From: Mycobacterium sp. AZCC_0083 | GTDB taxonomy: Bacteria; Actinomycetota; Actinomycetes; Mycobacteriales; Mycobacteriaceae | Length of the DNA stretch: 64,000 nt | Assembly (NCBI RefSeq): GCF_014202335.1 | Contig: NZ_JACHGP010000003.1 | Span: 372,001 to 436,000, forward strand | Reading direction: 5' to 3' | Shown here: positions 41,842 to 52,942 of the stretch, piece by piece | Layout of the letters: every line of letters begins with the position of its first letter | How positions within the stretch are numbered: position 1 is the stretch's first letter | The notes under the pieces: model-generated | Database searches by the model: none | What the model was told of the DNA's origin: nothing | What the model saw: the letters and a program-made list of their open reading frames with translations, nothing else | Program-made: the position numbers and the translations under genes

Positions 41842-42987
41842 CTAGTCCAGCAGGCCAACGCACGCCCTGGCGATGGCCAGCTCCTCGTCGGTGGGGATGA
41901 CGAGCACCGTCGTGGGCGACATGTCGGCGGTGATGCGACGCGGACCCCTTGCCGTGCTGTCGTTGAGGTGCTCGTCGAGTTCGATGCCGAGCGTGGCCAT
42001 CGCACTGAGCGCGTCGCGCCGCACCAGCGCGTCGTTCTCGCCGACACCTGCGGTGAACGTGATGACGTCGGTGTGGCCAAGCAGCGCGAGGTACGCGCCG
42101 ATGTACTTGCGCAGCCGGTGGATGTAGACGTCGTAGGCCAAACGTGCTTCGGCGTCACCGGATTCGATGCGCTGATGCAGCACTCGGAAGTCGATCGCCC
42201 CACCGATACCCATCACGCCGGACCGGCGGTTGAGCATGGACTCGATGTCCTCCACGCTCATCCCCGCCGTCCGCCACAGGTAGGTGATGACCCCTGGGTC
42301 GATGTCACCGGAGCGGGTGCCCATCACCAGACCCTCCATCGGCGTCAACCCCATCGAGGTGTCCACCGGTCGTCCGCCTGCGATCGCCGACGCCGACGCA
42401 CCGTTGCCGAGGTGCAGCACGATCTGGTTGAGCGACTCCAGCGGCGCGTGCAGGTACTCCGCCGCCTGCTCGCTGACGTACTGGTGCGACGTGCCGTGGA
42501 AGCCGTAGCGGCGAATGTGCCACTGCTCGGCCAGTTCCCGGTCGATCGCGTACGTCGCCGCCGCGGGCGGCAGGTCGTGGAAGAACGCGGTGTCGAAAAC
42601 CGCGACGTGCGGCAAGTCCGGCAGCAGCCGTCGGGCGACCTCGATCCCGAGGACGGCAGGCGGGTTGTGCAGCGGCGCCAGCGGCGCGAGGGCCTCGAGC
42701 GTGGCGATCAACCCGTCGTCGACCAGCGTCGGTTGGTAGAGATCGGGCCCGCCGTGTACGACGCGGTGCCCCACCGCGACCAGGCCCTGCTCGTCCAGGT
42801 CCAGCCCGGCCTCCGCCAGCGCGTCGAACACCACGCGCAACGCCGCCTCGTGGTCCGCGATCTCGCCCTCACCGATGCGCTCGACGATCCCGTCGGCCAG
42901 CTGGCGTCCCGAATCGGGTTCGACCACAGCATATTTCAGCGACGAAGAGCCACAGTTGAGCACCAGAACCGTGCGGGTATTGCTCAC
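41842..42987 (-). CDS. ackA: Acetate kinase
   Basis: A 381-residue enzyme that interconverts acetyl phosphate and acetate with ADP/ATP. Signature stretches are [70 protein letters not shown] and FTAGVGEND. It overlaps the pta stop by four bases. Confidence 0.96.
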   Translation of the reverse strand: MSNTRTVLVLNCGSSSLKYAVVEPDSGRQLADGIVERIGEGEIADHEAALRVVFDALAEAGLDLDEQGLVAVGHRVVHGGPDLYQPTLVDDGLIATLEALAPLAPLHNPPAVLGIEVARRLLPDLPHVAVFDTAFFHDLPPAAATYAIDRELAEQWHIRRYGFHGTSHQYVSEQAAEYLHAPLESLNQIVLHLGNGASASAIAGGRPVDTSMGLTPMEGLVMGTRSGDIDPGVITYLWRTAGMSVEDIESMLNRRSGVMGIGGAIDFRVLHQRIESGDAEARLAYDVYIHRLRKYIGAYLALLGHTDVITFTAGVGENDALVRRDALSAMATLGIELDEHLNDSTARGPRRITADMSPTTVLVIPTDEELAIARACVGLLD

Positions 42988-45059
42988 TTGCCCTGCGCCT
43001 GGATCGCCGTGATGGCCACGGTGTTGACGATGTCCTCGACCAGCGCTCCGCGCGACAGATCGTTGACCGGTTTGTTGAGCCCCTGCAGGACGGGTCCGAT
43101 CGCGATGGCCCCCGCACTACGCTGCACGGCCTTGTAGGTGTTGTTACCCGTGTTGAGGTCAGGGAAGATCAAAACCGTGGCCCGGCCGGCAACCTGCGAA
43201 TCCGGCATCTTGGTGGCCGCCACCGACGGCTCGACCGCGGCGTCGTACTGGATGGGCCCCTCGACCAGCAGATCCGGTTCGCGTTGCCGCACCAATTCCG
43301 TTGCCGCACGGACCTTGTCGACGTCGGCACCGGTCCCCGACGTGCCGGTCGAGTACGAAAGCATGGCCACCCGCGGCTCGATACCGAACTGGGCCGCCGT
43401 GCGCGCCGAGCTGATCGCGATGTCGGCGAGCTGCTCGGACGTCGGGTCGGGCACGATCGCACAGTCGCCGTAGGCGAGCACCTCGTCGGCGAGGCACATC
43501 AGGAAGATGCTCGACACCGTGGAGACGTCGGGCCGCGTCTTGATGATCTCGAAGGCAGGCCGGACGGTGTGCGCGGTGGTGTGCGCGGCGCCGGAGACCA
43601 TGCCGTCGACCATGTCGTTGTGCACCAACATGGTGCCGAAATACGAGACGTCGTGGATGATCTCGCGGGCCTGCTCCACGGTGACGCCCTTGCGCTTGCG
43701 CAGCTCGGCGTACTGTTCGGCGAACTGGTCGCACAGCTGGCTGGTGCGCGGATCGAGCACGGTGGCCGCCGAGAGGTCCACGCCCAGTTCCGCCGCCCTG
43801 GCCCGCACCACGGGTTCGTCTCCGAGGATCGTCAAGTCGGCCACCGACCGCTTCAACAACCGTCCCGCTGCCTTCAGGATGCGGTCGTCGTCGCCCTCGG
43901 GCAGCACGATGCGCTTGCGGTCCGACTTCGCCCGGTCGAGCAGCTTGTAGGTGAACATCTGCGGCGTCGTCACCGTGGGAACCGAGATCGACAGCTGGGC
44001 AATGAGATCCGCGGTGTCGACGTAGGTGTCCATCAACGCCAGCGCGGTATCGATCTTGCGCTGCGAGCCCGTCGTCACCCGCCCTCTCGCCTGTGCGACT
44101 GCTCGCGCCGTCTCGTAGGTGCCGAGGTCGGTGGCCACGATCGGCAACCGCAGCCCAAGGCCTGCCACCAACGCCGCGATCGACGGGTGCAGCGGCAGTC
44201 CACCGTTGAGGATGATTCCTGAAAGCGACGGAAAGCCTTCTGCCGCATGGGCACTGACCATGGCCAGCACGACGTCCGAGCGGTCGCCCGGCGTGATTAC
44301 CGCCATCCCGTCGTGCAGCCGCTCCAGCACGTGCTCGGCGGTCATGCCCGCCACCAGCAGGCCCGTCGCCTCTCTGCTCAGCAGATCGTCGTCGCCACTG
44401 ATCAGCGTGCCGTTCACGGCTTCGCTCAACTCGGCGACCGAAGGGGCCACCAGCAGCGGCTCCTCCGGCAACACGTAGCTCTTGAGCGTCTTCGGCTCGA
44501 TCCTCGCCAGAGCCTCGGCGACGGCGTCCAGCTGCTCCGGGTCGCAGCGATTGGCCACCACCGCTGCGGTGTGGGCGTGCTGGCCCGAGATCTCGGCCAA
44601 GCACAGTTCGACGACGTGCGCGACCTCGTCGGGCGTGCGGTCCTTGGCCCGCACCGCCAGCACCACCGGCGCGCCGAGGTTGACCGCGATGCGCGCGTTG
44701 GCGCTCAGCTCGCTTGGCGAGGCGACGTCGGTGTAGTCGCTACCGACGATGACCACCGCATCGCACTGTTCGGCCACCCGGTGGAAGCGGTCGACGATGT
44801 CGGCGAGCGCGGCGTCCGGGTCCTCGTGCAGCTGGGCATAGCCGACGCCGACGCATTCCTCGTAGGGCAGACCCGCCGTGGTATGCGCGAGCAGCAGCTC
44901 GAGGATGTAGTCGCGGTCCTCGTGCAACCGGGTGATGGGCCGGAACACCCCCACCTTGGCGACGGTGGCCGCGAGCCGGTGCAGGATGCCCAGCGCGATC
45001 GTCGACTTGCCGGTGTCACCCTCTGGCGACGCGATGTAGATGGCAGTCGAACTGGGCAC
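42984..45059 (-). CDS. pta: Phosphate acetyltransferase
   Basis: A 691-residue long-form Pta. It has an N-terminal P-loop domain ([20 protein letters not shown]), a middle DRTGG domain and a C-terminal PTA_PTB domain from about residue 365 ([56 protein letters not shown]). It converts acetyl-CoA and phosphate to acetyl phosphate. It is co-transcribed with ackA. Confidence 0.96.
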   Translation of the reverse strand: MPSSTAIYIASPEGDTGKSTIALGILHRLAATVAKVGVFRPITRLHEDRDYILELLLAHTTAGLPYEECVGVGYAQLHEDPDAALADIVDRFHRVAEQCDAVVIVGSDYTDVASPSELSANARIAVNLGAPVVLAVRAKDRTPDEVAHVVELCLAEISGQHAHTAAVVANRCDPEQLDAVAEALARIEPKTLKSYVLPEEPLLVAPSVAELSEAVNGTLISGDDDLLSREATGLLVAGMTAEHVLERLHDGMAVITPGDRSDVVLAMVSAHAAEGFPSLSGIILNGGLPLHPSIAALVAGLGLRLPIVATDLGTYETARAVAQARGRVTTGSQRKIDTALALMDTYVDTADLIAQLSISVPTVTTPQMFTYKLLDRAKSDRKRIVLPEGDDDRILKAAGRLLKRSVADLTILGDEPVVRARAAELGVDLSAATVLDPRTSQLCDQFAEQYAELRKRKGVTVEQAREIIHDVSYFGTMLVHNDMVDGMVSGAAHTTAHTVRPAFEIIKTRPDVSTVSSIFLMCLADEVLAYGDCAIVPDPTSEQLADIAISSARTAAQFGIEPRVAMLSYSTGTSGTGADVDKVRAATELVRQREPDLLVEGPIQYDAAVEPSVAATKMPDSQVAGRATVLIFPDLNTGNNTYKAVQRSAGAIAIGPVLQGLNKPVNDLSRGALVEDIVNTVAITAIQAQGK

Positions 45060-45342
45060 GCCCGCCAGCCTGCCGTATCAGCCCATCCGACGCAGCCTCG
45101 GGGTTGCCGCGCTAACGGGAAGACCTCATCAAGATCAAAACGTGCTGCTCGCGGCAACAGTTGGCAAAAAAACTGCAGGTCCCTGCCGCTCCGGTATATT
45201 CGTTGTCAACGCCTCCCAGACCCCGAGGCCGCACGTGATCGCCACCCCGCCATGTCGGGGTCGTTCTCGAGGATCGGGCGGGGAGCGGAAGCGGTCCAGT
45301 AGCGGGCCAAAAAAGAATATTGGTGAGACGAAGGTTGATCTC
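45060..45342 (+). promoter_or_regulatory. Upstream region of the KAS gene
   Basis: This divergent intergenic stretch holds a -10-like TATATT near 45191 and A-rich patches (about 45166-45172 and 45308-45316). No gene is seen in it. Confidence 0.35.
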
Positions 45343-46617
45343 ATGCCCCGATCGAGCAGTGCGCCGACAACCAAATTGAGTACTGGCAACGGGTTCCCCG
45401 ATGTCGTGGTCACGGGCGTCGCCCTGACCACGTCGGTGGCCACGGATGCGGAGAGCACCTGGAAGCTGTTGCTTGACGGGCAGAGCGGAATCCGCAGGCT
45501 CGAAGATCCCTTCGTGGAGCAGTACGACCTTCCGGTCCGCATCGGCGGGCACCTTCTCGAGAACTTCGACGGCGAGTTGACCCGGGTCGAACTGCGCCGG
45601 CTTGGCTACGTCCAGAAGATGGCGACCGTGCTTGGCCGGCGGGTGTGGGACGACGCGGGCAGCCCCGAGGTGGACACCAACCGACTGGCGGTTTCCATCG
45701 GAACCGGAATCGGTGCGACGGAAGCCCTGGTCTTCGCCTACGACGACATGCGTGAGCGCGGCTACAAGGCCGTCTCTCCCCTGGCCGTGCAGATGTTCAT
45801 GCCGAACGGGCCTGCCGCCGCGGTCGGTCTGGAACGCCATGCCAAGGCTGGCGTGATGACCGCCGTGTCGGCGTGTGCGTCCGGGTCCGAGGGCATCGCG
45901 CAGGCGTGGCGGCAGATCATCCTCGGCGAGGCGGACATCGCGATCTGCGGCGGAGTCGAGAACAGCATCGAGGCGGTGCCGATCGCCGCGTTCGCCCAGA
46001 TGCGCATCGTCATGTCCACCAACAACGACGATCCGGCAGGAGCGTGCCGCCCGTTCGATCGGGATCGCAACGGCATCGTGTTCGGCGAGGCCGGGGCACT
46101 GCTGGTGATCGAGACGGAAGAGCACGCCAAGGCCCGCGGCGCCCCCATCCTGGCTCGCTTGATGGGGGCATCGATCACCTCCGACGGCTATCACATCGTG
46201 GCGCCGGATCCCAACGGAGAACGCGCCGGACACGCCATGACGCGGGCCGTCGAACTCGCCGGGCTGACCCCCGGCGACATCGACCACGTCAACGCACACG
46301 CCACGGGGACCCGGGTTGGGGACGTGGCGGAGGCAAAGGCCATCAACCGTGCCGTCGGAACCTCCACGGCCGTCTACGCACCGAAGTCTGCGCTCGGCCA
46401 TTCGGTCGGTGCCGCCGGCGCGGTAGAAGCGATCCTGACCATGTTGGCGCTTCGCGACGGCGTGATCCCGCCGACGCTCAATCTGAGCAATCTCGACCCG
46501 GAGATCGACCTGGACGTGGTCTCCGGCAAACCCCGCACCGGTGACTTCAGGTACGCGATCAGCAATTCGTTCGGATTCGGTGGGCACAACGTCGCGCTCA
46601 CCTTCGGCAGGTACTGA
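45343..46617 (+). CDS. Beta-ketoacyl-ACP synthase, KasA/KasB-like
   Basis: A 424-residue condensing enzyme with the complete triad: C178 in [10 protein letters not shown]319 in NAHATGT and H353 in LGHSVGAAG, plus K348. Length and motifs match mycobacterial FAS-II KasA/KasB, which elongate meromycolate chains on AcpM, but it lies outside the usual fabD-acpM-kasA-kasB operon. GAAGG lies eight bases before the ATG. It is followed after 71 bp by a HadA-like dehydratase subunit, so the two probably form an auxiliary elongation pair. The substrate is unknown. Confidence 0.88.
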   Translation: MPRSSSAPTTKLSTGNGFPDVVVTGVALTTSVATDAESTWKLLLDGQSGIRRLEDPFVEQYDLPVRIGGHLLENFDGELTRVELRRLGYVQKMATVLGRRVWDDAGSPEVDTNRLAVSIGTGIGATEALVFAYDDMRERGYKAVSPLAVQMFMPNGPAAAVGLERHAKAGVMTAVSACASGSEGIAQAWRQIILGEADIAICGGVENSIEAVPIAAFAQMRIVMSTNNDDPAGACRPFDRDRNGIVFGEAGALLVIETEEHAKARGAPILARLMGASITSDGYHIVAPDPNGERAGHAMTRAVELAGLTPGDIDHVNAHATGTRVGDVAEAKAINRAVGTSTAVYAPKSALGHSVGAAGAVEAILTMLALRDGVIPPTLNLSNLDPEIDLDVVSGKPRTGDFRYAISNSFGFGGHNVALTFGRY

Positions 46618-46688
46618 AGGGAACCAACCCAACCGTGTTAGCAGTTAAATGCGTTGAACAACAACATTATTCAGGGGCGGCCTGACAG

Positions 46689-47159
46689 ATGACGCTCAAG
46701 ACGGACATCCGCGGGATGCGGCACACGTACCCGGACTACTTCGAGGTGGGCCGCGAAAAGATCCGCGAGTTCGCGGCCGCGATCAAGGCTGACGACCCCG
46801 CCAGCCTCAACGACGATGCCGCCGCCGAACTCGGTTACAAGGGCCTGGTCGCCCCGCTGACGTTCCTCACGCTGTTCGCCGTACTGGCACAGAAGGACTT
46901 CTTCAGGGTCGTCGACGTAGGCCTGGAGACGATGCAGATCGTCCAAGTCGACCAGAAGTTCATCTATCACAAGCCCGTGGTTGCCGGTGACAGGCTGTGG
47001 TGCCACTTCGACATCGTCTCCGTCGAGGAGCGGTTCGGCGCCGACATCGTGGTGAGCCGCAACACCTGTGTCAACGACAACGACGAGCCGGTGATGGTGG
47101 CGTACACGACGTTGATGGGCCAACAGAGCGAGAAGTCCGCGGTGATCAACTTCGGCTAA
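46689..47159 (+). CDS. HadA-like (R)-hydroxyacyl-ACP dehydratase subunit (MaoC fold)
   Basis: A 156-residue hot-dog fold protein (VGREKIREFAAAIKADDPAS, GLVAPLTFLTLFA). It belongs to the UPF0336/HadA-HadC type, which stabilises the substrate tunnel but lacks the catalytic Asp-His hydratase motif found in HadB. No HadB partner is encoded nearby, so it would have to pair with a HadB made elsewhere. It is likely co-transcribed with the preceding KAS gene. Confidence 0.85.
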   Translation: MTLKTDIRGMRHTYPDYFEVGREKIREFAAAIKADDPASLNDDAAAELGYKGLVAPLTFLTLFAVLAQKDFFRVVDVGLETMQIVQVDQKFIYHKPVVAGDRLWCHFDIVSVEERFGADIVVSRNTCVNDNDEPVMVAYTTLMGQQSEKSAVINFG

Positions 47160-47327
47160 GCTAAGGCCCTGAGCCCTAGCACGCGGTACCGACATTCGGG
47201 TGTTCGGCGTCGGTGTTCGGCGGGGTTGTGCACAGTCACCGATTCATCCACAGCCCGGTGGTTGTGGGTCGGTTGGATGTCTGGGTCTGCGGGCATGAAT
47301 GTCTGGGTTCCTCAGCATGATTGAAGC
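47160..47327 (+). other. Leader of the 13E12-family gene
   Basis: This 168-bp region includes TTGTGCACA and TCATCCACA words and short GTTCGGCG repeats. No gene was recognised in it. Confidence 0.3.
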
Positions 47328-49010
47328 GTGTTCGAGGAATTAGCCCAGAGCGATGACCTGCCCCATGTCGATGATGCGGCGCTGGTTGATGCCGTCACCG
47401 GCTGGACCCGTGCCCAGGCCACCGTGGCCTTTCACCGGATGGCCGCCATCGCCGAACTCACCACCCGACGCTGCGCCGCCGAACAAGCCATGGGGCGGCA
47501 GTTCTGGGCCTGTGACGGCTGGGACAGCGCGGCCGCCGAGATCGCCGCCGCCAGTGGGATCAGTCAGCGGACGGCGTCCACCCACATGCATCAAGGGCTG
47601 GCCCTGCGTCACCGGCTGCCCCAGATCGCCAAACTGGTCGCCGAGGGCACCCTGGCCGCCCCGCTGGCCCACACCATCAGCTGGCGCACCCAACTGATCG
47701 ACGATCCCGACATCCTGGCCCGCGTCGACGCCGACCTGGCCGCCATCGCCGCCTCCTTCGGCCCGATGTCGGTGACCAAACTCGAAAACGCCATCGATGC
47801 CGCCATCCTCGTCCACGACCCCGCCGCCGTCCGGCGCTTCCACACCGCCGCCAAGAGCTGTGACGTGAAGTTCGGGGACCGCGACGACACCACCGGCACC
47901 ACCACCATCTGGGGGCGGTTGACCGTCACCGACGCCGACCTGGTGGCGCGTTGTGTCGATCAGCTCGCCGCCACCGTCTGCCCGCACGACCCCCGCAGCT
48001 CCGGTGAACGCCGCTCGGCAGCACTCGGGGTGCTCAGCGCCCGCGGCGCCCACCTGCCCTGCACCTGCGCACGCCCCGACTGCACCGCCGCCGGACCCGA
48101 CGCCCGCGCCGAGGCCATCGTCATCCACCTCCTCACCGACCACCACCCCGACACTGCACCACCCCCGCCACCACCCGACCCAGGGCCCAATGATCCCGAC
48201 GTGGGACCACCACCGCCGGCCCCAGGGCCGATGCCCGACCAACCACCGCCCGGGGCGCAACGCGGGATCGCAGCGCAGCCAGCACCCGACCCCAACCTAG
48301 AACTGGAGCGCGAACCCGACCCCGACCCCGAACTGTCGGAGCCCGAGCCCGCTGCCGAACCGTCGGACCCTCAGCCGCAGTGTGAACACCGCGGCACTGC
48401 GTCGGGTTTGGCGGTGATCGCCGGCGGCGGAATCGTGCCCACCCCACTACTCGCCGAACTCATCCGCCTCGGCGCCCCCATACGCCCCGTACCCCACCCG
48501 GCCGAACTGGGCAGCGAGCCGCGCTACCGACCATCAGCGAAGCTGGCGCGGTTCGTCCGCAACCGGGACCAAACCTGCACCTTCCCCTACTGTGAGCGCC
48601 CCGCCGAACGCTGCGACCTCGACCACACCACACCCCACGGTCCCGGCGGGCTGACCCATCCCGGCAACATCAAAGCCCTATGCCGAAAACACCACCTAGT
48701 CAAGACTTTCTGGATCGGCCCGACTGGCTGGACCGACCACCAACTGTCCGATGGGACCATCGTGTGGATCAGTCCCACCGGACACCGCTACACCCGACCA
48801 CCGGGCAGCAGAATGCACTTCCCACACTGGGACGCCACCACACCGCTACCGCCGGGGACCGTCGCACCACCAGCGGCCACCGGCTCACCCGAACGCGGCC
48901 TGACCATGCCCACCCGCAAGAACACCCGCGCCCAACAAAGCGCCCAGCGACTCCACGCCGAACGCCAACGCAACCAACGCGCCATCGACGACGACCCGCC
49001 CCCGTTCTGA
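47328..49010 (+). CDS. 13E12 repeat family protein (DUF222 with HNH endonuclease domain)
   Basis: A 560-residue protein. Residues about 10-240 form a DUF222 domain (AEQAMGRQFWACDGWDSAAA), about 265-360 a low-complexity Pro/Asp/Glu-rich linker, and about 410-470 an HNH nuclease domain with zinc-type cysteines (CTFPYCERPAERCDLDHTTP, CRKHH). This is the REP13E12 family, present in many copies in mycobacteria and associated with mobile DNA. GTG 47328 is the start. It sits between the lipid genes and fgd1, at a point where synteny with M. tuberculosis breaks. Confidence 0.85.
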   Translation: MFEELAQSDDLPHVDDAALVDAVTGWTRAQATVAFHRMAAIAELTTRRCAAEQAMGRQFWACDGWDSAAAEIAAASGISQRTASTHMHQGLALRHRLPQIAKLVAEGTLAAPLAHTISWRTQLIDDPDILARVDADLAAIAASFGPMSVTKLENAIDAAILVHDPAAVRRFHTAAKSCDVKFGDRDDTTGTTTIWGRLTVTDADLVARCVDQLAATVCPHDPRSSGERRSAALGVLSARGAHLPCTCARPDCTAAGPDARAEAIVIHLLTDHHPDTAPPPPPPDPGPNDPDVGPPPPAPGPMPDQPPPGAQRGIAAQPAPDPNLELEREPDPDPELSEPEPAAEPSDPQPQCEHRGTASGLAVIAGGGIVPTPLLAELIRLGAPIRPVPHPAELGSEPRYRPSAKLARFVRNRDQTCTFPYCERPAERCDLDHTTPHGPGGLTHPGNIKALCRKHHLVKTFWIGPTGWTDHQLSDGTIVWISPTGHRYTRPPGSRMHFPHWDATTPLPPGTVAPPAATGSPERGLTMPTRKNTRAQQSAQRLHAERQRNQRAIDDDPPPF

Positions 49011-49030
49011 CCAACTGGCATCAAGCCATC

Positions 49031-49064
49031 AGCCCAGCTTGCGCAGCCTCGGCTCGAGATCGTT
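49031..49064. repeat. 34-bp direct repeat, copy 1 (fgd1 3'-end duplicate)
   Basis: It matches 49606-49639 with one mismatch. Copy 2 is the true 3' end of fgd1; copy 1 lies just after the 13E12 gene. This looks like an attachment-site or recombination duplication framing a segment of about 540 bp. Confidence 0.8.
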
Positions 49065-49152
49065 GGAGCACTCGGTTTACGGCGCGACGGGCGACGAACG
49101 ATTCCGGGTATACCGCATCAGCGGTCGGCCGACGCCGCCCGTCCCCTGACTG

Positions 49153-49169
49153 GTCCCCCAGCGGGGGAC
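49153..49169. terminator. Strong hairpin GTCCCCC-AGC-GGGGGAC
   Basis: A perfect 7-bp stem with a 3-base loop. There is no U-tract, as is common for mycobacterial terminators. It may end the 13E12 transcript. Confidence 0.5.
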
Positions 49170-49270
49170 GTGCGGATTTGCAGATCCGGGCCGCACCGTT
49201 GCCTCCGCGATCCCCTAGGCTCCGGCCACCGCCTTCCGCGGGAGTGTGCTCGGACATCTAGGCTGATCAG

Positions 49271-49594
49271 GTGCAACGCATCTGGGCAGCCGTCATCGTG
49301 GCGTGTTCGTCCGTCATGCTCGCCGTCGCGGGTCCTGCTCGCGCCGACGGGAACGACCAGCAGTTCCTCGACCTACTCAAGGCCAACAACCTGGCGTGCG
49401 GCCAGACTGCCTTCGACTGTCCGCAGGGCGATGCCTCGATGATCGCGGTCGGCCACCAGATCTGCACGCAACTGAAGGCGAACTCCAAGCGGTCGATCGC
49501 GAACCTGATCGCCAAGAACAGACCAGGCGTGCAACCCCAACAGGCAATAACGTTGGTCGTCGCCGCCGAGACCGCATACTGCCCGAAGGACTGA
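49271..49594 (+). CDS. DUF732 small secreted protein
   Basis: A 107-residue protein with a Sec signal peptide ending near GPARA-DG. The mature domain has the DUF732 pattern (QQFLDLLKANNL, GHQICTQL, FDCPQ, AETAYCP) with conserved cysteines that probably form disulfides. The family is abundant in mycobacteria and of unknown function. It starts at GTG 49271 and lies inside the segment framed by the 34-bp repeat. Confidence 0.8.
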   Translation: MQRIWAAVIVACSSVMLAVAGPARADGNDQQFLDLLKANNLACGQTAFDCPQGDASMIAVGHQICTQLKANSKRSIANLIAKNRPGVQPQQAITLVVAAETAYCPKD

Positions 49595-49603
49595 TGCTTC
49601 GCG

Positions 49604-50614
49604 CTAGCCGAGCTTGCGCAGCCTCGGCTCGAGATCGTTCTTGAAGAGTTCGAGGAAGCGCCGCTGATCGTGGCGAGGGTCGTGGAACACCAGGTGATTG
49701 AGTCCCCACTTGACGTACTGCCCGACCTTCTCGACCGCTTCGTCGGGATCCGACGCGACGATCCAGCGCTTGGCGACCTGTTCGATGGGCAGCGCGTCGG
49801 CGGCCTTCTCCATCTCGAGGGGGTCGTGGATGCTGGTCTTCTGCTCGGCGGTCAGAGACAGCGGCGCCCAGAACCGGGTGTTCTCCAACGCTAGCTTTGG
49901 GTCCGGGTCGTAGGAGATCTTGATCTCGATCATCCGGTCCACGTCGTCGGGGTTCTTGCCAGCGGCCTCCGCACCCTCGCGCATGGCGGGGATGAGCTTG
50001 TCCTTGTACAGCTCTTCGCCCTTGCCGGAGGTGCAGATGAAGCCGTCGCCCGCGCGCCCCGCGTACTTGGCCACCTGCGGCCCGCCCGCCGCGATGTAGA
50101 TCGGGATGCCGCCCTCGGGCACGTCGTAGATCGAGGCGCCCTTGGTCTTGTAGTACTCGCCCTCGAAGTCGACCCGGTCGCCCAGCCACAGCTCGCGCAT
50201 CAGCCGCACCGCTTCGCGCAGCCGCGCGTAGCGCTCCTTGAACTCGGGCCATTCGCCCTCGTATCCGGTGGCGATCTCGTTGAGCGACTCCCCGGTCCCG
50301 ACACCCAAAAAGATCCGGTCCGGGTACAAACAGCCCATCGTCGCGAACGCCTGCGCGATGACCGCGGGGTTGTAGCGGAAGGTCGGGGTCAACACCGACG
50401 TGCCGAGGATCAGGCGCTCGGTGCGTTCGCCGACGGCCGTCATCCATGCCAGCGAGAACGGCGCGTGACCCCCTTCGTGGCGCCACGGTTGGAAGTGATC
50501 GCTGACCGTCGCGCTGTCCATGCCGTGCGCTTCGGCCGCCACGGCCAGTTCGACGAGCTCGCGTGGGGCGAACTGCTCCGCCGACGCCTTGTATCCGAGT
50601 TTCAGTTCAGCCAC
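49604..50614 (-). CDS. fgd1: F420-dependent glucose-6-phosphate dehydrogenase
   Basis: A 336-residue LLM-type TIM-barrel enzyme that oxidises glucose-6-phosphate and reduces coenzyme F420. Start [15 protein letters not shown] and stretches [44 protein letters not shown] and [12 protein letters not shown] are nearly those of M. tuberculosis Fgd1 (336 aa). In M. tuberculosis it sits next to pta-ackA; here four genes intervene. Its 3' end contains copy 2 of the 34-bp repeat. Confidence 0.97.
   Translation of the reverse strand: MAELKLGYKASAEQFAPRELVELAVAAEAHGMDSATVSDHFQPWRHEGGHAPFSLAWMTAVGERTERLILGTSVLTPTFRYNPAVIAQAFATMGCLYPDRIFLGVGTGESLNEIATGYEGEWPEFKERYARLREAVRLMRELWLGDRVDFEGEYYKTKGASIYDVPEGGIPIYIAAGGPQVAKYAGRAGDGFICTSGKGEELYKDKLIPAMREGAEAAGKNPDDVDRMIEIKISYDPDPKLALENTRFWAPLSLTAEQKTSIHDPLEMEKAADALPIEQVAKRWIVASDPDEAVEKVGQYVKWGLNHLVFHDPRHDQRRFLELFKNDLEPRLRKLG
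49606..49639. repeat. 34-bp direct repeat, copy 2 (within fgd1 3' end)
   Basis: This is the authentic last codons of fgd1 (…PRLRKLG) and the partner of 49031-49064 in the same orientation. Confidence 0.8.
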
Positions 50615-50683
50615 GCTTCGTTTCTACCCCACTGCCGCAGGCCGTGCCGCAGCGCGCTCCCACTGGCTGCATAAACTCAAGGC

Positions 50684-51412
50684 ATGGCGGCCCTCACGGA
50701 GATCACCGACACCGTCCACTTTGCTCACACCGACCTGGTCAACTGGACCCTCGTCGCCGACGACACCGGCGTGCTCGTCATCGACTCCGGGTTCCCCGGC
50801 CAGCGCGACGAAGTGCTCGACTCGGTTCATCAGCTTGGGTTCGGCATCGACGACATCCACGCAGTCCTACTCACCCACGCGCACGTCGACCACTTCGGTT
50901 CGGCGATCTGGTTCGCGAAAAACCATGGCACACCGGTCTTCTGCCATGCCGGCGAGGTCGGCCACGCCCACCGCGAGTACCTGGAGCAGGTGTCACCCGT
51001 GGACTTGGCCACCAAGTTGTGGCAACCGAGCTACCTGAAGTGGACCGTGGAGATCGCCCTCAAGGGCGCGTTGAACCGCGAAGGCATCCCGACCGCCCAC
51101 GCGTTGACCGAGGAGGTCGCGGCGGCCTTGCCCGGTAACCCGATGGCGATTCCCACTCCCGGCCATACCGGCGGGCACTGCTCGTACATGGTGGACGGAG
51201 TGCTCGTCAGCGGTGACGCACTGGTGACCGGCCATCCGGTGTCCACGCGCCGCGGACCACAACTGCTGCCCGGCCTCTTCAACCACGATCAGGACGGCTG
51301 TGTGCGCAGCCTGGCCGCGCTGGGACTCCTCGACGCCGAGGTAGTGCTACCCGGCCACGGCCCGGTGTGGCGGGGCCCGATCCGCGAGGCCGCCGAGCAG
51401 GCGGCACTCTGA
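50684..51412 (+). CDS. Metallo-beta-lactamase fold hydrolase
   Basis: A 242-residue MBL protein with the zinc motif THAHVDHFG, a downstream metal histidine in PTPGHTGGHCSYM, the bridging aspartate in LVSGDAL and a last histidine in VLPGHGPVW. It corresponds by position to Rv0406c. The substrate is unknown. It is divergent from fgd1, with 69 bp between the starts. Confidence 0.9.
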   Translation: MAALTEITDTVHFAHTDLVNWTLVADDTGVLVIDSGFPGQRDEVLDSVHQLGFGIDDIHAVLLTHAHVDHFGSAIWFAKNHGTPVFCHAGEVGHAHREYLEQVSPVDLATKLWQPSYLKWTVEIALKGALNREGIPTAHALTEEVAAALPGNPMAIPTPGHTGGHCSYMVDGVLVSGDALVTGHPVSTRRGPQLLPGLFNHDQDGCVRSLAALGLLDAEVVLPGHGPVWRGPIREAAEQAAL

Positions 51413-51470
51413 TCGGGTCAACCTGACTCCGTTGCCAGAGATACGGTTTCGCCCTGGTAAAGCGCGGTAT

Positions 51471-51482
51471 TGCAAAATTGCA
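51471..51482. promoter_or_regulatory. Palindrome TGCAAAATTGCA upstream of the Ag85-like gene
   Basis: An inverted repeat with 5-bp arms, about 80 bp before the start at 51564 and followed by AT-rich CATAATTCG. It is a possible operator or promoter. The 151-bp intergenic region also has two CATACCGGG words. Confidence 0.35.
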
Positions 51483-51485
51483 TAA

Positions 51486-52837
<1,352 letters not shown>

Positions 52838-52942
52838 GTTTCCCCCCGGGATGTCGGCGTTACCCCCGTTGCCGCGAAGCTTAGAGGCCGAGGTGGTCCC
52901 GCAATGGGAACCCGCCGTATTCGTTGCGCTACTTGCCTTCTC

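Noticed and set aside
47220..47270. TTGTGCACA and TCATCCACA words resembling DnaA boxes, possible origin
   Set aside because: Only two poor matches, with no dnaA, dnaN or AT-rich region. Such words are common in front of 13E12 genes.
49065..49605. The repeat-framed segment as an integrated phage or plasmid
   Set aside because: It is only about 540 bp and has no integrase or phage gene. It is reported as a recombination scar only.
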